Assembly: GCA_004335835.1 (NCBI GenBank)
Contig: RWJK01001821.1
Coordinates: 378,879 to 442,878, forward strand
DNA length: 64,000 nt
DNA from: Scenedesmus sp. ARA3
Lineage: Eukaryota > Chlorophyta > Chlorophyceae > Sphaeropleales > Scenedesmaceae
Reading direction: 5' to 3'
In this document: positions 1 through 11,535 of the stretch, piece after piece
How positions within the stretch are numbered: position 1 is the first letter of the stretch
Layout of the letters: every line of letters starts with the position of its first letter
Notes under the pieces: generated by a model
What the model saw: only the letters and a program-made list of their open reading frames with translations
Database searches by the model: none
Told to the model about the DNA's origin: nothing
Program-made: the position numbers and the translations under genes

Positions 1-2761
1 GCAGAGGCAGCGACAGCAGCAGGTGAGGCGGGCTGGGGATTGGGCGAGTGTGCACACAGCTTCCGCCCTGCTTACATGCTGTTAAATGAAACCTCTCCCT
101 TTACAGCTGACATTACTCTGGCGGGTGTCGGATTGAGGGCCCAGCTCCACCAAAGCGCCTGGCGCAGAGAGTGCGATCGTTGTTGTGCTTCTGTAATGCT
201 ACTTGTGCCTGGCTTGCTGCCACACTGTGCGCTGTTATATAACATATGCAATCGTGCTGCAGGTGGCGGCGTGGTGGAGTCTGCTGCTGAGCTGCAGGAG
301 GAGGCGGCCCAGGGCAAGCAGTGGGAGCAGCTGCGGGAGATCAGCATGCAGGAGGTGCGTGCGCAGAATCCTAGCTGTGCTTGCTGCAGCGCAGCCTGAT
401 TCTAGCAAGTCGGAGGCCATCGGCAATTCACAGACACCTGCACGGTCTGCAAAAGGATGCTGTGTGCATGTGCAGGCAGGGAAGCCCCAACACATAGCAT
501 CCCACCAGCACACGTGCTTGATGCATGTAGTGTAGTGTGTGCGCACAAACTTCTGGCTTCGCCAGCTGCAGCGCAGCCTGGTTTCAGCATTCCTGACACA
601 ACTGTGTCTGTGGCATCCGTCCCTTGACAGGGCACAGCGTGCATGCGCGTGCAGGGCACAATATAATCACCCAACACCCCCAGCGCGTGCGTGGTTGGTG
701 CATGCAGCGCCTTTTGTACTTGATGCTGTGTGTTGCATGCAGGTGGAGCAGCACAGCAGCCGTGAGAAGGGTGTGTGGTTTGTGCGTGACAACAAGGTGT
801 ACGATGTGACGTCATTTCTCGACAAGCACCCTGGTGGTGCTGCAATCATTGAGAGCCTGGCAGGGCAGAATGCCACCGACGACTTTGACAGCATCCACGA
901 CGACAGGTGAGAATGCATTTACTGTGCTCATTCGTCATTCAAGCATGCGTGTCAGCTTACGTCACTGACGAGTTCGACAGCATCCATGATGGCAGGTGAT
1001 GTTGTGCATAAGCCGCACCAAGCGCCCCAGCAAGGGTGGACTCGTAGAGTGCAACCTGCTGGCTGTTCCCGCTGAACTGTGTGGCACCCCAGCTGACTTG
1101 CCTGATGCACCTTTCGCTGAGACTGCAGCCGTTAACTGTGCAGCGCCTGTCAGCTAGCTTCACCTGCAATGCATGACATTACATTACATTACATGCGTAG
1201 CATTGAGAGCATCATGCCGCTGTGGCTGCTGTAGGGCGCGGCGCATGAGTGTGCAGTACCTGATTGGCAGGCTGGAGGGTGCCCAACCACCCCAGCACCC
1301 TGATCAGGTGGGTGCAGCTGCTGGGCCCATGCAGCCCCCTGACAGAGTCATGTTCCTGCTTGTTGCTTGAGTTTGTGGAACATGCTTGTGGCTTTAATCT
1401 ATGGAACATGCTCTCCTGCTACACCGTACGGAGAACTCACGCAGGCCGGCCCGCTGCATTGAAACTTTGCTTGAAGCAAGCTGGCGGACGCTCTAGTTGT
1501 AATGAATCACTTTGCTTGGCACTGCCGGTGCGCATGCAGGCGGCCGCCAAGCAGCAGCACAAGGCTGCGCTGGGCCCCCAGGTGGCATTGAACCCACACA
1601 AGCGGCAGACCTACCAGCTGGCTCATAAGGACAACGTCAGCCACGACACACGCCAGTTCAGGTGAGGTCGCACTGCAGCAGCTCGATTCTGGTGCAGGTT
1701 GCTGCCCGCTGCACAGTGGGGTCGCCCTGGTGAGTGCTTGATTGAAAGCAGGCATCTGGCATTTCAGAGTTGTGCGCTATCTCAAACAGCAGTAGCCAGC
1801 AGCCTGCCATGCGCCAAGGTTGTAGGAGGCGCCACATGGCTGAGAACCCCGAGCACACCGTGCCGCTGCCTGCTGCATGTCTTTGCTGCCGTTCAGGTTC
1901 GCGCTACATGCCACATGGCTGCTTGCATTATGCGCCCACATCGTGCCGCTGCCACACAGTGCCTGCTGCGTGCCTTAGCTGCCCTGCAGGTTTGCTCTGC
2001 CCACCCTGCAGCACCGGCTGGGCCTGCCTGTGGGCAAGCACATCCAGCTGTACGCAAACATTGGAGGGGAGGGAGTGGTGCGGCCCTACACACCGACAAC
2101 CTTGGACAATGAGCTGGGTCACTTTGACCTAGTGGTGAAGGTGTACCCGCCGGCACCACCCAAATACCCACAGGTGTGTGGGCGGAACCGCTGTGCTGGT
2201 TTGTGGTGGCCATGTAGTGCGAACTCGTTGTGCCTGCTGCTGGGGGCGCGGGCAGCTTGCTGAATATGCGTAGACTTGAACAGCATTTGATTTGCAGCAC
2301 CTGCTGCGGCAGCATTGTGTAACCCTGCTGTGGTGCCTGCTGGCCAACATAAAGCAGATTTGCGGGTCATCGCGGCTTCATCAGGACTGCAGACTGCCAT
2401 GACAAGTATGACAGCGGCAGGCTCCTGTTTCTGTTGCTCTGAGAAAGAAGTGTGCCTGCTGCTTGCATGCTGCAGGGTGGCAAGATGAGTCAGTACCTGG
2501 ACAGCCTGGCAGTGGGGGACACTGTCGAGGTGGGATGCAGCCCAGCCTGCAGGATGGCAGCAGCACGCTGCACAGTGCCAGCAGCACCATGCTTCCGCAG
2601 CACGATGCTGCTACGCCATGGCTGGCCAGCTTGTAGAGCTGGCTCGATTGTGGCAGCTGCACATGCCTCTCCAGCGAACATGGTACCACACTGGTGTAGG
2701 AGGGGCATCACACTACCTCGTTTATGCGCGCGCCTGCAGCGAGCTCAGACACTGCTGCTGC

Positions 2762-2819
<58 letters not shown>

Positions 2820-3095
2820 TGTGCAGGTACGGGGCCCTGTGGGTGATGTCGAGTACCACGGCCGGGGGCGGCTGACTTTCAAGGACGCCTCCTTCCAGGT
2901 GACACATCTGAACATGATGGCAGGAGGCACCGGCATCACTCCACTGTACCAAGTAATCAAGGTGAGGCAACCACAAACAATGGTCGCTTCATTGCTTTTG
3001 AAATAGTATTGCTGTAGCTAGCCTGCTAGCTAGCTAGCTAGCTGGCAGCTGCCATCAATGCAAATCCCCAGCTGTTGCTGCCACCGCTGCTGCTG

Positions 3096-3130
<35 letters not shown>

Positions 3131-3874
3131 CCATCCTGCAAGACCCTGCCGACTCCACGCAGCTGCGCCTGCTGTACGCCAACAAGACTCCCGACGACAT
3201 CCTGCTGCGGCAGCAGCTAGATGAGCTGGCGGGGGCATCTGGGGGCCGGTTTCAGGTGAGCAGCAGCAGACCCTTATTTGGAGCAGAATGCAATGTATGG
3301 GAGCTGTATTAGTCACAGCCACAGCACGCCTCCCATGCATGCAGCCAAAGTTGCACCAACGTGATGTTGCGGCCACAGCGGGTCAATAGTTTGAGCACAG
3401 GGCCATAAGGACCGTCCGTGTGTACAGTCACATGCTGCACTGTGCTATGACACTTCGACGTGCGCTGCACAAACTGCGAAAACGTCCCGCTCAGCCTGGC
3501 AGTAGATGCAGCACAGCTGCGACACACAGCTGCTGTGTTGCTGCCTGCAGCTGGAGTACACTGTGGATGCTGCTGCCCCCGAAGGCTGGCCGCACAAGAC
3601 TGGCCACATCAGCGCTGACATGGCACGCGCTGCGCTCTTCGGCCCTGCAGCAGCGCACAGCAATGCCACGCCAGCCAGCAGTGAAGCTGCTGACAACGGC
3701 AGCAACAAAGTGAGCAGTGAGCAGCTGCCTGGACGTGGCCAGCAGCAGAAGCAGCAGCAGGGTGGACAGCTGGTGGTGACGTTGCTGTGCGGCCCGCCGC
3801 CGATGATAGAGAAGGCCTGCAAGCCAGCGTTGAAGGATATGGGTTTCGAAGACCAGCACGTCATCGAGTTTTGA
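1..3874 (+). CDS. Nitrate reductase, C-terminal half (5' end outside window)
   Basis: Assimilatory nitrate reductase reduces nitrate to nitrite in the cytosol; the molybdenum-cofactor domain would lie upstream of the window. Exons that join in frame: 263-354, 743-906, 1235-1307, 1540-1661, 1990-2173, 2476-2529, 2827-2961, 3130-3255, 3551-3874 (about 423 residues); an earlier exon probably ends at 22. The order is a cytochrome b5 domain (ISMQE-VEQHSS, heme motif LDKHPGG, ending [10 protein letters not shown]), a hinge, an FAD domain (RPYTPTT), then an NADH domain ([17 protein letters not shown]). This b5-FAD-NADH order after a linker is that of eukaryotic nitrate reductase. The last exon carries a Ser/Gln-rich insertion before CGPPPMI, unusual for the family. 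A plain cytochrome b5 reductase fusion is the alternative, less likely because coding sequence continues 5' of the b5 domain. Confidence 0.88.
961..1003 (+). repeat. Intronic echo of the cytochrome b5 exon end
   Basis: The last ~40 bp of the exon ending at 906, encoding [11 protein letters not shown] plus its GT donor, is repeated ~85 bp downstream in the intron as [11 protein letters not shown] followed by GGTGAT. The copy keeps reading frame and a donor-like GT but has diverged. It looks like a short tandem duplication of an exon edge. Confidence 0.75.
1832..1999 (+). repeat. Duplicated intron 3' end and exon start
   Basis: Two adjacent, diverged copies (about 1832-1905 and 1910-1999) share CACATGGCTG, CGTGCCGCTGCC and a CAG acceptor followed by GTTYG. 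Only the second acceptor (exon from 1990) continues the FAD-domain frame ([14 protein letters not shown]); the first is a decoy acceptor. Confidence 0.55.
2764..2817 (+). repeat. (CTG)18 tract before a 3' splice site
   Basis: Uninterrupted CTG repeat at the end of a nitrate reductase intron, 9 bp before the acceptor for the exon at 2827. A second CTG run (about 3089-3126) abuts the next acceptor at 3130. They occupy the place of the pyrimidine tract. Confidence 0.9.
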
Positions 3875-4260
3875 CAGCCGAGGCTTTGACCGCAATGGAG
3901 ATGATGTTCACACAGTGAAGGTGCTGCTGTTTCATTAAAGGCTCTCACGTGTTCCGAGGCATGTGGGGTTCCGGCTCACAGCTGGGCCTGGTGGAGTGTG
4001 TTCGCTTTCCATGTAGGCGAGCTTGTACAACTGGTGCTGGACGTTTGTAGGTGGTTTTGATACATATGTAGGTTGTTAGCTGGTTATCAGCAATCCTAGC
4101 GGCAGAAGGGTTGGTGCACCGGTGACCCTACAGTACGCACTGCGTTGTCTGCATGTCACCTGTACTACAGCCAGGACATTGGCAGGCTTGTCGCCGTGTA
4201 CACCAGAACCATTTCAACTACGCGTATGCTTGCAACGATCATCAGCATCATGAATTTGCC

Positions 4261-4265
4261 TGTAA
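4261..4265 (+). terminator. Probable polyadenylation signal of nitrate reductase
   Basis: TGTAA, the usual chlorophyte poly(A) signal, lies 387 nt after the stop at 3874, a normal 3' UTR length. The facing protease-like gene stops at 4362, so the two transcripts converge. Confidence 0.5.
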
Positions 4266-4361
4266 TATTCACAACCTTCTGATGCATTGGCCCTGCGCCA
4301 ACCTGTGCAACCACTCTTTGTACCAGAACAAATCATGAGCGCAGCTGTCAACACTGCGGGT

Positions 4362-4563
4362 TCAATCTGCTGCCTCTACAGAGATGGCAGCCCGCACAGC
4401 GCAGTATGCTGCTGACACGAGTGCATCTGCGTGCCAGCCGTGAGCTCGCTGACCATAGCATGCTGCCAGTGCCCGCTGCAGCCTGGTATCTCTGCCTACT
4501 GCACCTTGGCAGCCACCGCTTGGCGCTGCTCCTGCAACTGCTGCAGGACCTACCGTTATGGCT

Positions 4564-4617
<54 letters not shown>

Positions 4618-5037
4618 TCTGCCGCTGGGTTGAGGTTGGCGTCTCCTGCCTTGCTCTTCTTCCTGCCATGCTGCTTCTTGTTGTCTTTCCTGCGCTTCTT
4701 TTCTGGCCGGCCATTGTTGCCTCGCTGCCCCTTGCCATCTGTTGGTGGCTGCAGCTGCGGAGGCATCAGGCCATCCGCAGCATCACATGCACTGCGCAGA
4801 CCCTGAAAGTCTGCGGCATATGCAAGCGCTACAAACAGCGCATGAGCGCCACACGTTGCCTGGCCCTGAATGTGCCGAGACAGCACGACTGTCTCGTAAC
4901 CTGCTGGTGCTTGCAGCCTGTAGTGCTGCCCATTGCCACCCAGGGAGTCAAAGTACAGCAGCAGCTTGTGCTGGTGGTTGAGGATGCTGAGGGTGAAGTG
5001 GGACCCTGAGTAATGCAGCACCATCTCTGACAGCGCA

Positions 5038-5078
<41 letters not shown>

Positions 5079-6193
5079 CGAGCCAGGGCCTGCTGCAGAG
5101 GCATACGCGGCAGCCCCCAAAGTGCTGCTCATCCAGCGCATGTGCTGCTGCTGATACAGTGGTAGGCCATTGTCGGCTGAAGCTGGCAGCCAAGTGCCTG
5201 TCAGCCTGTTGTGGCAGCTGACAAGCAGCCTGTGCCCATCCGGCGCACAGTAACCATCCAATTGATGCAGAACATCAGCCAGATCACTGATGTCCAGCCA
5301 GGTAGCAGCACCACTGCCGCTGCTGCCGCTGCTTCTCCACACACTGCTGCCACCAGCACTGCCAGCAGCAGCTTGCCGCCACGTGGCCAGCATGGTGTCT
5401 GTGATGCTGTCAGCTGAGCTGCAAGTCCTGCCAAACACAGTGCTACTGCTACTTCTGCTGCCGTTGCTGCTGCTGCTGCTGTCCAGCTTCATTCCAAGGA
5501 GTCCAATGGACACCTGCCCTTCCAGCAGCAGCGTTGCCAAGCATGAAACTGCATAGTCAACATCATCGAGCCTGCCGAAAGCAGCAGCATAGCTGCTGTG
5601 CAGCGCTGCAAGGCTTGAGAAGTCCAGCCAGCCACTGCAAAAGCCCAGCAGAGCAGCAATGATGTGGCAGCTGCTGGTGCCCGGCACAGGTTGCCTGTGG
5701 TTGCTTGGCAGCGCTGCAGCTGGGTTGAAGTAGAATGCATTGCCTGTGGCATAAAGCGTAGCAACGGCAGGGAGGGCGCAGTTGACATATTCAGCTCAGG
5801 CAATGCTCGTCGGGCTGCATGCGAATAAAACACACTTGATATACCGGGGGTTTCGTCGATGCCAGCCGAGTGCGACCAGCCGACTGCGCCACAAACATGA
5901 AGACAACAAGTGCTCATGGCCTGACAACAAAGCTCTGGCGCACTGTATGGCGTAGGGGCCACACTGTGCCTGACGCATCACACACAGAACAGCACCATTA
6001 GAGCAATGATGCAAATCCACGCCGGGTGCCACACTCTCATGATGGGTAGATGCTGTCAGTCTCATCACAAGGCATGATCTGTGGCTCACCTGGCGGCAGC
6101 TCATCATACACAGGCTCAAAGTAACCAGAAGGGTCCACTAGCAGCCAGCGCGCCACAGCACAGCCGCTGCTGTCATGAGGCGGTTGACCATCT

Positions 6194-6239
<46 letters not shown>

Positions 6240-6608
6240 CATTCGAAGCTGCAGGCCAGCCGACAGGCAGCAGCACTGCCACCTCTCGCGTCCTGTGTGA
6301 CTGCTGCAGCAGCAGCGCACAGGTCAAAGCCTGCTCAGCGCCTGCTGCCGTTGCTGCAACAGGTGTAGCGCCACAGCTTACTGCTGCCTCCAGCTGCTGC
6401 CAACTGCCCTTCTCACTGAGATCCACGCCAACTGCAGCACCGCCTGCTGCTGCCGCTGCCATCATGGCATGCGCTGCAGGTACTACAAATTCACCAACTG
6501 GCAGGTGCTGCAGGTAACAATACGCAGTAGGTGCTACAGCCGGGTTGCAGCAGTAGTACTCCTTCACTGCTGGTGACATGTAGAGGCCAGCTACCTCATC
6601 TGGCACCT

Positions 6609-6645
<37 letters not shown>

Positions 6646-8516
6646 CTGTTTCATGCTTTGAGCAATGCAGCCAGGCTGCGCAACAGCTTGCAGACTGCTG
6701 CTGATGCCGGCGGCATCGGCAGCTGATGCAGCAGCTAGGAGGAAGTTGAAGAGGCGGGATGATGGGTGCTGCAGGTGGGCTGCCATATCCAGGTGGTGGC
6801 TGCTGCAGGTGGCAGTGGTAACGCGGTGACAAGAGTGCAGGACGGCAACCACAGCCACGTGTCAAACAAGTTGTACAATTGCCAGCACACATGCTGGAAG
6901 CAAGGAAGCGGCCCACTCATATGCAACAAATTGCTTTCTTTTGTGGATATTCAGTTAAGGCATGGTGCTAGGCAGGACTGCACAGTGCTGGACATGTGAA
7001 TGAAGCACTAAATAACTTCTTCGCTGTGACAGCGCATACGGCAGGCCAACAACAAGTGGCGGACAACCGTGTGACATGTGCTCTGCAAGGTATATAACAG
7101 ACTTGTGGTGATCACCGCACACCTGACAGCTGGCGCGACAGCGGCCGCAGACTGCCACACCAAATGGTGGGCGCCAGACATCTGGGGCAGCAGCAGCATT
7201 GCATCATGCTGATGGCTCTCTGCTGCTGCCGCTGCTGCCTCCCCTGCCACTGCTGCCTCCGCTGGCCCTGCTGCTGTTGTGTCTGCCAGCCCAGCCACCC
7301 CACACGCTGCAGCTGCTGCTGCGTCTACTGTGATGGCTGCCTCTGCTGCTGTCCCATGTGGGAAAGAGGCTGGCTGCTTCGCCGCTGCTGCTGTCGCTAG
7401 CTGCTGTTCAGCTGGATCCTGGGCTCGTGCTGCTGGGTCTTCTGGTGCTGATGCTACCTCTGGCCTCACTGCTACCGCCGCTGCTGTTGCTGTTGCTGTG
7501 ACCGGCTGCAGATTATCGTCTTCTTCGGTGATGATAAGTTCTGCTGTCAGCACACCAGTGGCTGCATGCACTGTTGGCGTGCCTGCCAAGCACCTGTCAG
7601 CATAACCATCAGCAGCAGCAGCCAAGTCATCTGTCACAGCCGGCCCAGCTGGCCACGCAGCCAGTGCAGGCGCTGCTGCCAACAAACCCACTGCCTGCAT
7701 GCTGCGGGCTTCCTCTAGTGGGGCTGCTGCTAATACGTCAGCATCATCAGCAGGGCTTTGACCGATTGCAGCTGTCTCTGTCAGGGAAGCAGCGTCTCCT
7801 GGGTTGTCTTGTGGTAGCTGCGAGGACGGCACTGTGCTGCACAGCCCCAGCTGACCACCAAGCTGCATGGGGGGCTGCGGCTGCACTAGCTGCTCTGCTA
7901 ATGCTGCTGTTTCCACTGCAGCGGCAGCAGCGGCAGCTGTTGCTGTTGCTGCAGCTGCCTCTGCAGCTCTCCGTGCTGCAAGCTCCAGCCTGATGCGCTC
8001 TACGCAGCCTGTCTTAGGCATGATGCTGGATGAAAATCTTTGCTGCACCATGTAGGCAGCTGGTGTGCTGCAGCCCAAGGAGGCGACACCCAAAGTACCT
8101 CCCCACTGCTGCTGCTGCTGTTCTGTAGTGGGTGGGCATTTGGCGCGCAGCGCGCTGCTGCCTGGTTTGTAGGGCTGGTCTGTAATGCGTATGCTGACGT
8201 GGTCTGAGGCTGCAACAGCAGCGGCAGCAGCAGCAGTAGGGCCATGCCACGACAGCCTTGTTTTGCTGTTGCTGTGTGCACCCTTTCTTGGATAATCCTC
8301 AGGTCCTTCTGCTGCTGTGGTGTCTGGAAAGGTCAGGGCTGTGTCGTCTGCTGGCGTTGAGGTGGGCGAGGATACAGTAGCGCTTTCAAGCAAAGGCGGG
8401 TACTCCGTCGAGGTGCTGACTGCGTCTGCTGATGTACCTCCTGCAAAGCACGTCGGTGGCCAACGGACGTGAACACGGTAAGCCGCAGCAGTACTATTGC
8501 GCAGCAGTGGTGGCAT
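4362..8516 (-). CDS. Low-complexity protein with Ulp1/C48-like cysteine protease signature
   Basis: Three exons on the minus strand, 8516-7123, 6802-6090 and 5794-4362, join through phase-matched GT/AG sites into one frame of 1179 residues. The N-terminal ~450 residues are Ala/Thr/Pro-rich, with no domain I recognise. The C-terminal part has a Ulp1-like residue set: His in GSHFTLSIL (about residue 968), Asp in YFDSLGG (about 985), Gln and Cys in HIQGQATCGAH (about 1012 and 1017). The His-Asp spacing of 17 equals that known for Ulp1 and adenain. This suggests a SUMO/ubiquitin-like protease or related hydrolase. Polyalanine tracts at about 943-956 and after a basic KKRRKDNKKQ stretch, and a polyglutamine run, come from CAG/GCA repeats. 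Phe follows the catalytic His where Trp is usual, and the Gln-Cys gap is short, so activity is uncertain. The start is the first ATG of the open frame; an upstream exon cannot be excluded. It is divergent from the UBL-E2 gene. Confidence 0.6.
4568..4611 (-). repeat. Triplet repeat encoding polyalanine (with second tract 5038-5077 and polyGln tract 6194-6237)
   Basis: CTG on the plus strand, read as GCA or CAG codons on the coding strand of the protease-like gene. Two runs give Ala tracts of about 14 residues and one gives about 15 Gln. Confidence 0.9.
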
Positions 8517-9189
8517 GCTGCCCTAGGGTAGCACCAGGCCTGGTGCTTTCGCAGCATGACGGTTATGCTGGGTGCCAGGGCACAGTACAGTTGTCAGCCA
8601 CGAACAACTCTGTGATCACCGGCACATTGATTGGTATCGGGTCTTGCAAGCTGGCCGTGCGATTTGCACGACGTTCTTGCGACCTTTTTCCGCACAGCAC
8701 CTCGGACAGGACACAAGACGGCGCTCACCGCACAGCAACCGCTTCATGCTGCTCCAGAAGACTTTCGCACGCATCAAAATACGTCTGAGCAGCAGTATTA
8801 CACGCGGAGAGGTCAATGCCAGGAACTTGAGCACAGCAAGGCAAAGCTCGAGCTTGCGATACAATACAGGCCAAGGCCACATTGGCTCTGGAAAATTTCG
8901 AAATATATACATGTAGCTAACCACTTTCAGCGAAACCAGCCGCAGCCACACCAAGCTTGTAGATGCGCGGGTGCATATCGTTGGACCTCGGAACGCGCGG
9001 CACAGATAGGAGTTCATGGCACCTTAACCGTGCCTCATCTCGGCGGCAGCGGGTGCAGCAGGTCACGGGTCAATCCGTTCTGAAGCTTAGTGTTTGCATG
9101 CTCTTGCTGGCAGCAAGCACAGCTGCCTCGACCAGAACGTCCTCTGCAAGTCGATCATTGACCGACTAGGCAAGTTCACCCACAGCACC
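8517..9189. promoter_or_regulatory. Divergent promoter region between protease-like gene and UBL-E2 gene
   Basis: The 673 bp between two outward-facing start codons (8516 minus, 9190 plus) has no convincing exon. An A/T-rich segment AAATATATAC at 8901-8910, with ATTGG (inverted CCAAT) at 8881, fits a core promoter for the plus-strand gene about 280 bp upstream of its ATG. No equally clear TATA element faces the other way. Confidence 0.45.
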
Positions 9190-10419
9190 ATGAAGCAGCT
9201 GACCGTCATGACCATCGAGGGACAGAAGTCTCTGATTAATGTTGACGATGACACAACCAACCGCAGCCTGCTGCAGACTGTGGCACATGCCATCAACAGC
9301 CCTGCAGATGCGGTGAGGTTATTGACTAGCAGGCATGCGGTGCAGTGCAACGGTTGCAGATCTATGTGGTTTACCACAGTACAGCAGACGCAGCCCCAAC
9401 AGGCTGTGCATCCAAAAGCTGCACAAAACATGCCATCTGTCTTGCAGCTGACGAAATTCGATCTGCACTGGTAGTATCCGTGCACATGTACTCTGCGCGC
9501 ACCTAGTGAAGAACCTGGCACTGCTACTGCTGGTGCTGCTGCTGCCTCGTCTCCCAACCCCCTGCGACTGCAGCTGCGCATCGCGTACGCTGGCAGGGAG
9601 ATCGACTGCAGGAACGACAGCGCCTTCCGTCCCAAAGACGCCGTCAACGTGCTGCATGTTGTGAAGCGCATGCAGGGCGGCAGCCCCGCTGCTGAGCTGG
9701 CCAGGCAGATGCGGCGCCAGATGAGCCATCCCATCCCTGGCATCTCAGTGGGGCCCAGTGAGGATGATGTGCTGACGTGGTACGTGAAGGTATGGCACAG
9801 CATGCAGAGCTGCAAGTCGCGTGCATGCATCAAGTAACGCCTGATGCGGTTGACTTGCATCCCATGGCCACCTCATGAGGGCGTTGGATGCTGACAATCT
9901 ACAACCTTGGATTCCACTTTGTACGGAGTAGCACTGCCTAGTGGGCCTGCTGTAGCCACTACCACGTATGCAATGTCCGAGTCAGACACAATGACGATAT
10001 CCGCGGTGGCGCACTGCCCTCAGGACACTGTCGACTCACACTGCCTGCTGCCCCTGCTTGCTGTCCCTGCCTGCTGCCTGCAGCTGAGCGGCCCAGCAGG
10101 CACGCCATACAGCGGCGGCTGGTTTGACGTGGAGCTGAAGTTCCCCTCAGACTTCCCACGCAGCATGCCGACAGGCCGCTTCCTGACACCCATCTGGCAC
10201 CCAAATGTTGGCAGCGAAGGTGGCATCTGCATCAGCCAGGAGCGCGATGACACAGGTGCATGCGCGGTGGAGTGTGTGCTGGCAGCGCTGCAGATGCTGC
10301 TGGCCACACCCAATGCCAGCAGCCCGCTGAACAAGGAGTGTGCCAAGCAATATGAGTATGAACGAGATGCGTACCGTGAAAAGGCAGCTGCCATGACGAG
10401 GCAGCATGCGATGGGCTGA
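9190..10419 (+). CDS. Ubiquitin-like domain fused to an E2 ubiquitin-conjugating enzyme
   Basis: Exons 9190-9312, 9574-9789 and 10084-10419 (all phase 0) give 224 residues. Residues 1-77 form a ubiquitin-like beta-grasp domain: it starts MKQLTVMTIEG at the ATG, has LRIAYAGREI where ubiquitin has RLIFAGKQL, and ends VLHVVKRMQGG with the double Gly at 76-77, as in ubiquitin. Residues ~84-224 are a UBC fold: GTPYSGGWFDVELKFPSDFP, the HPN motif (His152), and the likely active-site Cys162 in GGICIS exactly ten residues after the HPN His, then LLATPNASSPLN. E2 enzymes carry ubiquitin or a relative as a thioester for transfer to substrates. Here the modifier-like domain is in cis, and MQGG-S could be a processing site or a fixed fusion. 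The opposing neighbour is a Ulp-like protease. The enzyme call is firm; the cognate modifier is unknown. Confidence 0.85.
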
Positions 10420-11535
10420 GAGGGCGGGCAGCAACACTCTTGAATGTTTTGGCATGGGACCAGCAGCTGTTTTCATTGTAGCCAACTGCAGTTAAACACT
10501 TGAGCCATCAAGAGATGCTGTACTGCGTAGGGCTGGCAGTGCTGTGACGTGGACCTCAGCAGAGCGCAGGCTGACACATGCTTGGCATGTACCATCATGT
10601 TGTCAAATCTGACAGCTGTCAACAACCTTGGACGAGCGCCACACACTGACACACCAACAGACATCAGCCACACTCGATGACAGTTGTACACAACGCTTAT
10701 GCATCTTTGTTGTAGAATAGACAGTGGTGGTGGCCGAAGGCGTTGTTGCTGTGGCTTAGTAGCTGGTAATTTGACAGTAACATCATACACCGTGCTGATC
10801 AGTCATGACTGCTGCTTTCGCTTTGTCAACACGTTGCAAGATTTCACTACCAGACGTGAGTAGTCCTCTACATGCATGCTAGCACATGCTGATTGTGCGC
10901 ACCTTCCCACGGCTCCAATGTTTGACGATGCCTTCATCTCCTGAGTGTGTGTTTGTCTTAAGCAATGTAAAGCAGCACAAGGTTGCAGTTGCTGCCGAGG
11001 CTGCAGGATTGTAATGCCCGTCTTGTTTGTGATACTGCTGCTGTGCCTGAACAGGATCATCATGATGATCATTGTGATGCCGCCTTCTGTGTACCTCTTG
11101 TAGGCCACATCACCACGAATCAACTGACAAGAGCATGGAAGCATGGAAACACTGGAAAAAGGGTGTGACAGCACTGACCAGTGATGCTACAATTCTTAAC
11201 CAATGTGCACCACAAAGCATGCTGGCCCACGACACAACCGTGTGTAATAGCCAAGCCTGCCGCAGACGCAACCATAACAGCAATTGCAACGCCGCACACA
11301 AAAAATGCGGCGGGGGTCAAATCACGAACGCTGCAGCCCAACCACAACCACCACACAGCTGCGTACAGAGCTGAGCATACATACCTCTGCGGTCTCGCCA
11401 CATGGTTTCTGTATGTCACGACTATTCTGCTGCAGCCTGCCCCGCCTATCTTTCTGCTCAATGGCGCGCGGGGTGAGTGGTGTCTTGTGCTACGCTCCAA
11501 ACCATGCTGCACTTTAAAGTGCACACAAATTTGTG
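10420..11535. other. Convergent intergenic region
   Basis: Contains the 3' UTR of the UBL-E2 gene (TGTAA poly(A) candidate at 10966-10970) and the 3' UTR of the minus-strand ubinuclein gene. I see no coding exon, RNA gene or strong repeat. Confidence 0.55.

Noticed and set aside
4362..8516. Virus- or Polinton-derived adenain-type protease
   Set aside because: The His-Asp spacing also fits adenain-like enzymes, but there are no terminal repeats, polymerase, integrase or capsid genes nearby, and the gene has host-type introns.
8616..9017. 133-codon minus-strand frame in the divergent promoter
   Set aside because: No similarity or splice connection, and it overlaps the likely core promoter of the UBL-E2 gene.
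9313..9573. Alternative exon after the cttgcag acceptor near 9447 (LTKFDLHW)
   Set aside because: It hits a stop at once or needs a ~36-nt intron; the acceptor at 9573 keeps phase and ubiquitin-like spacing.
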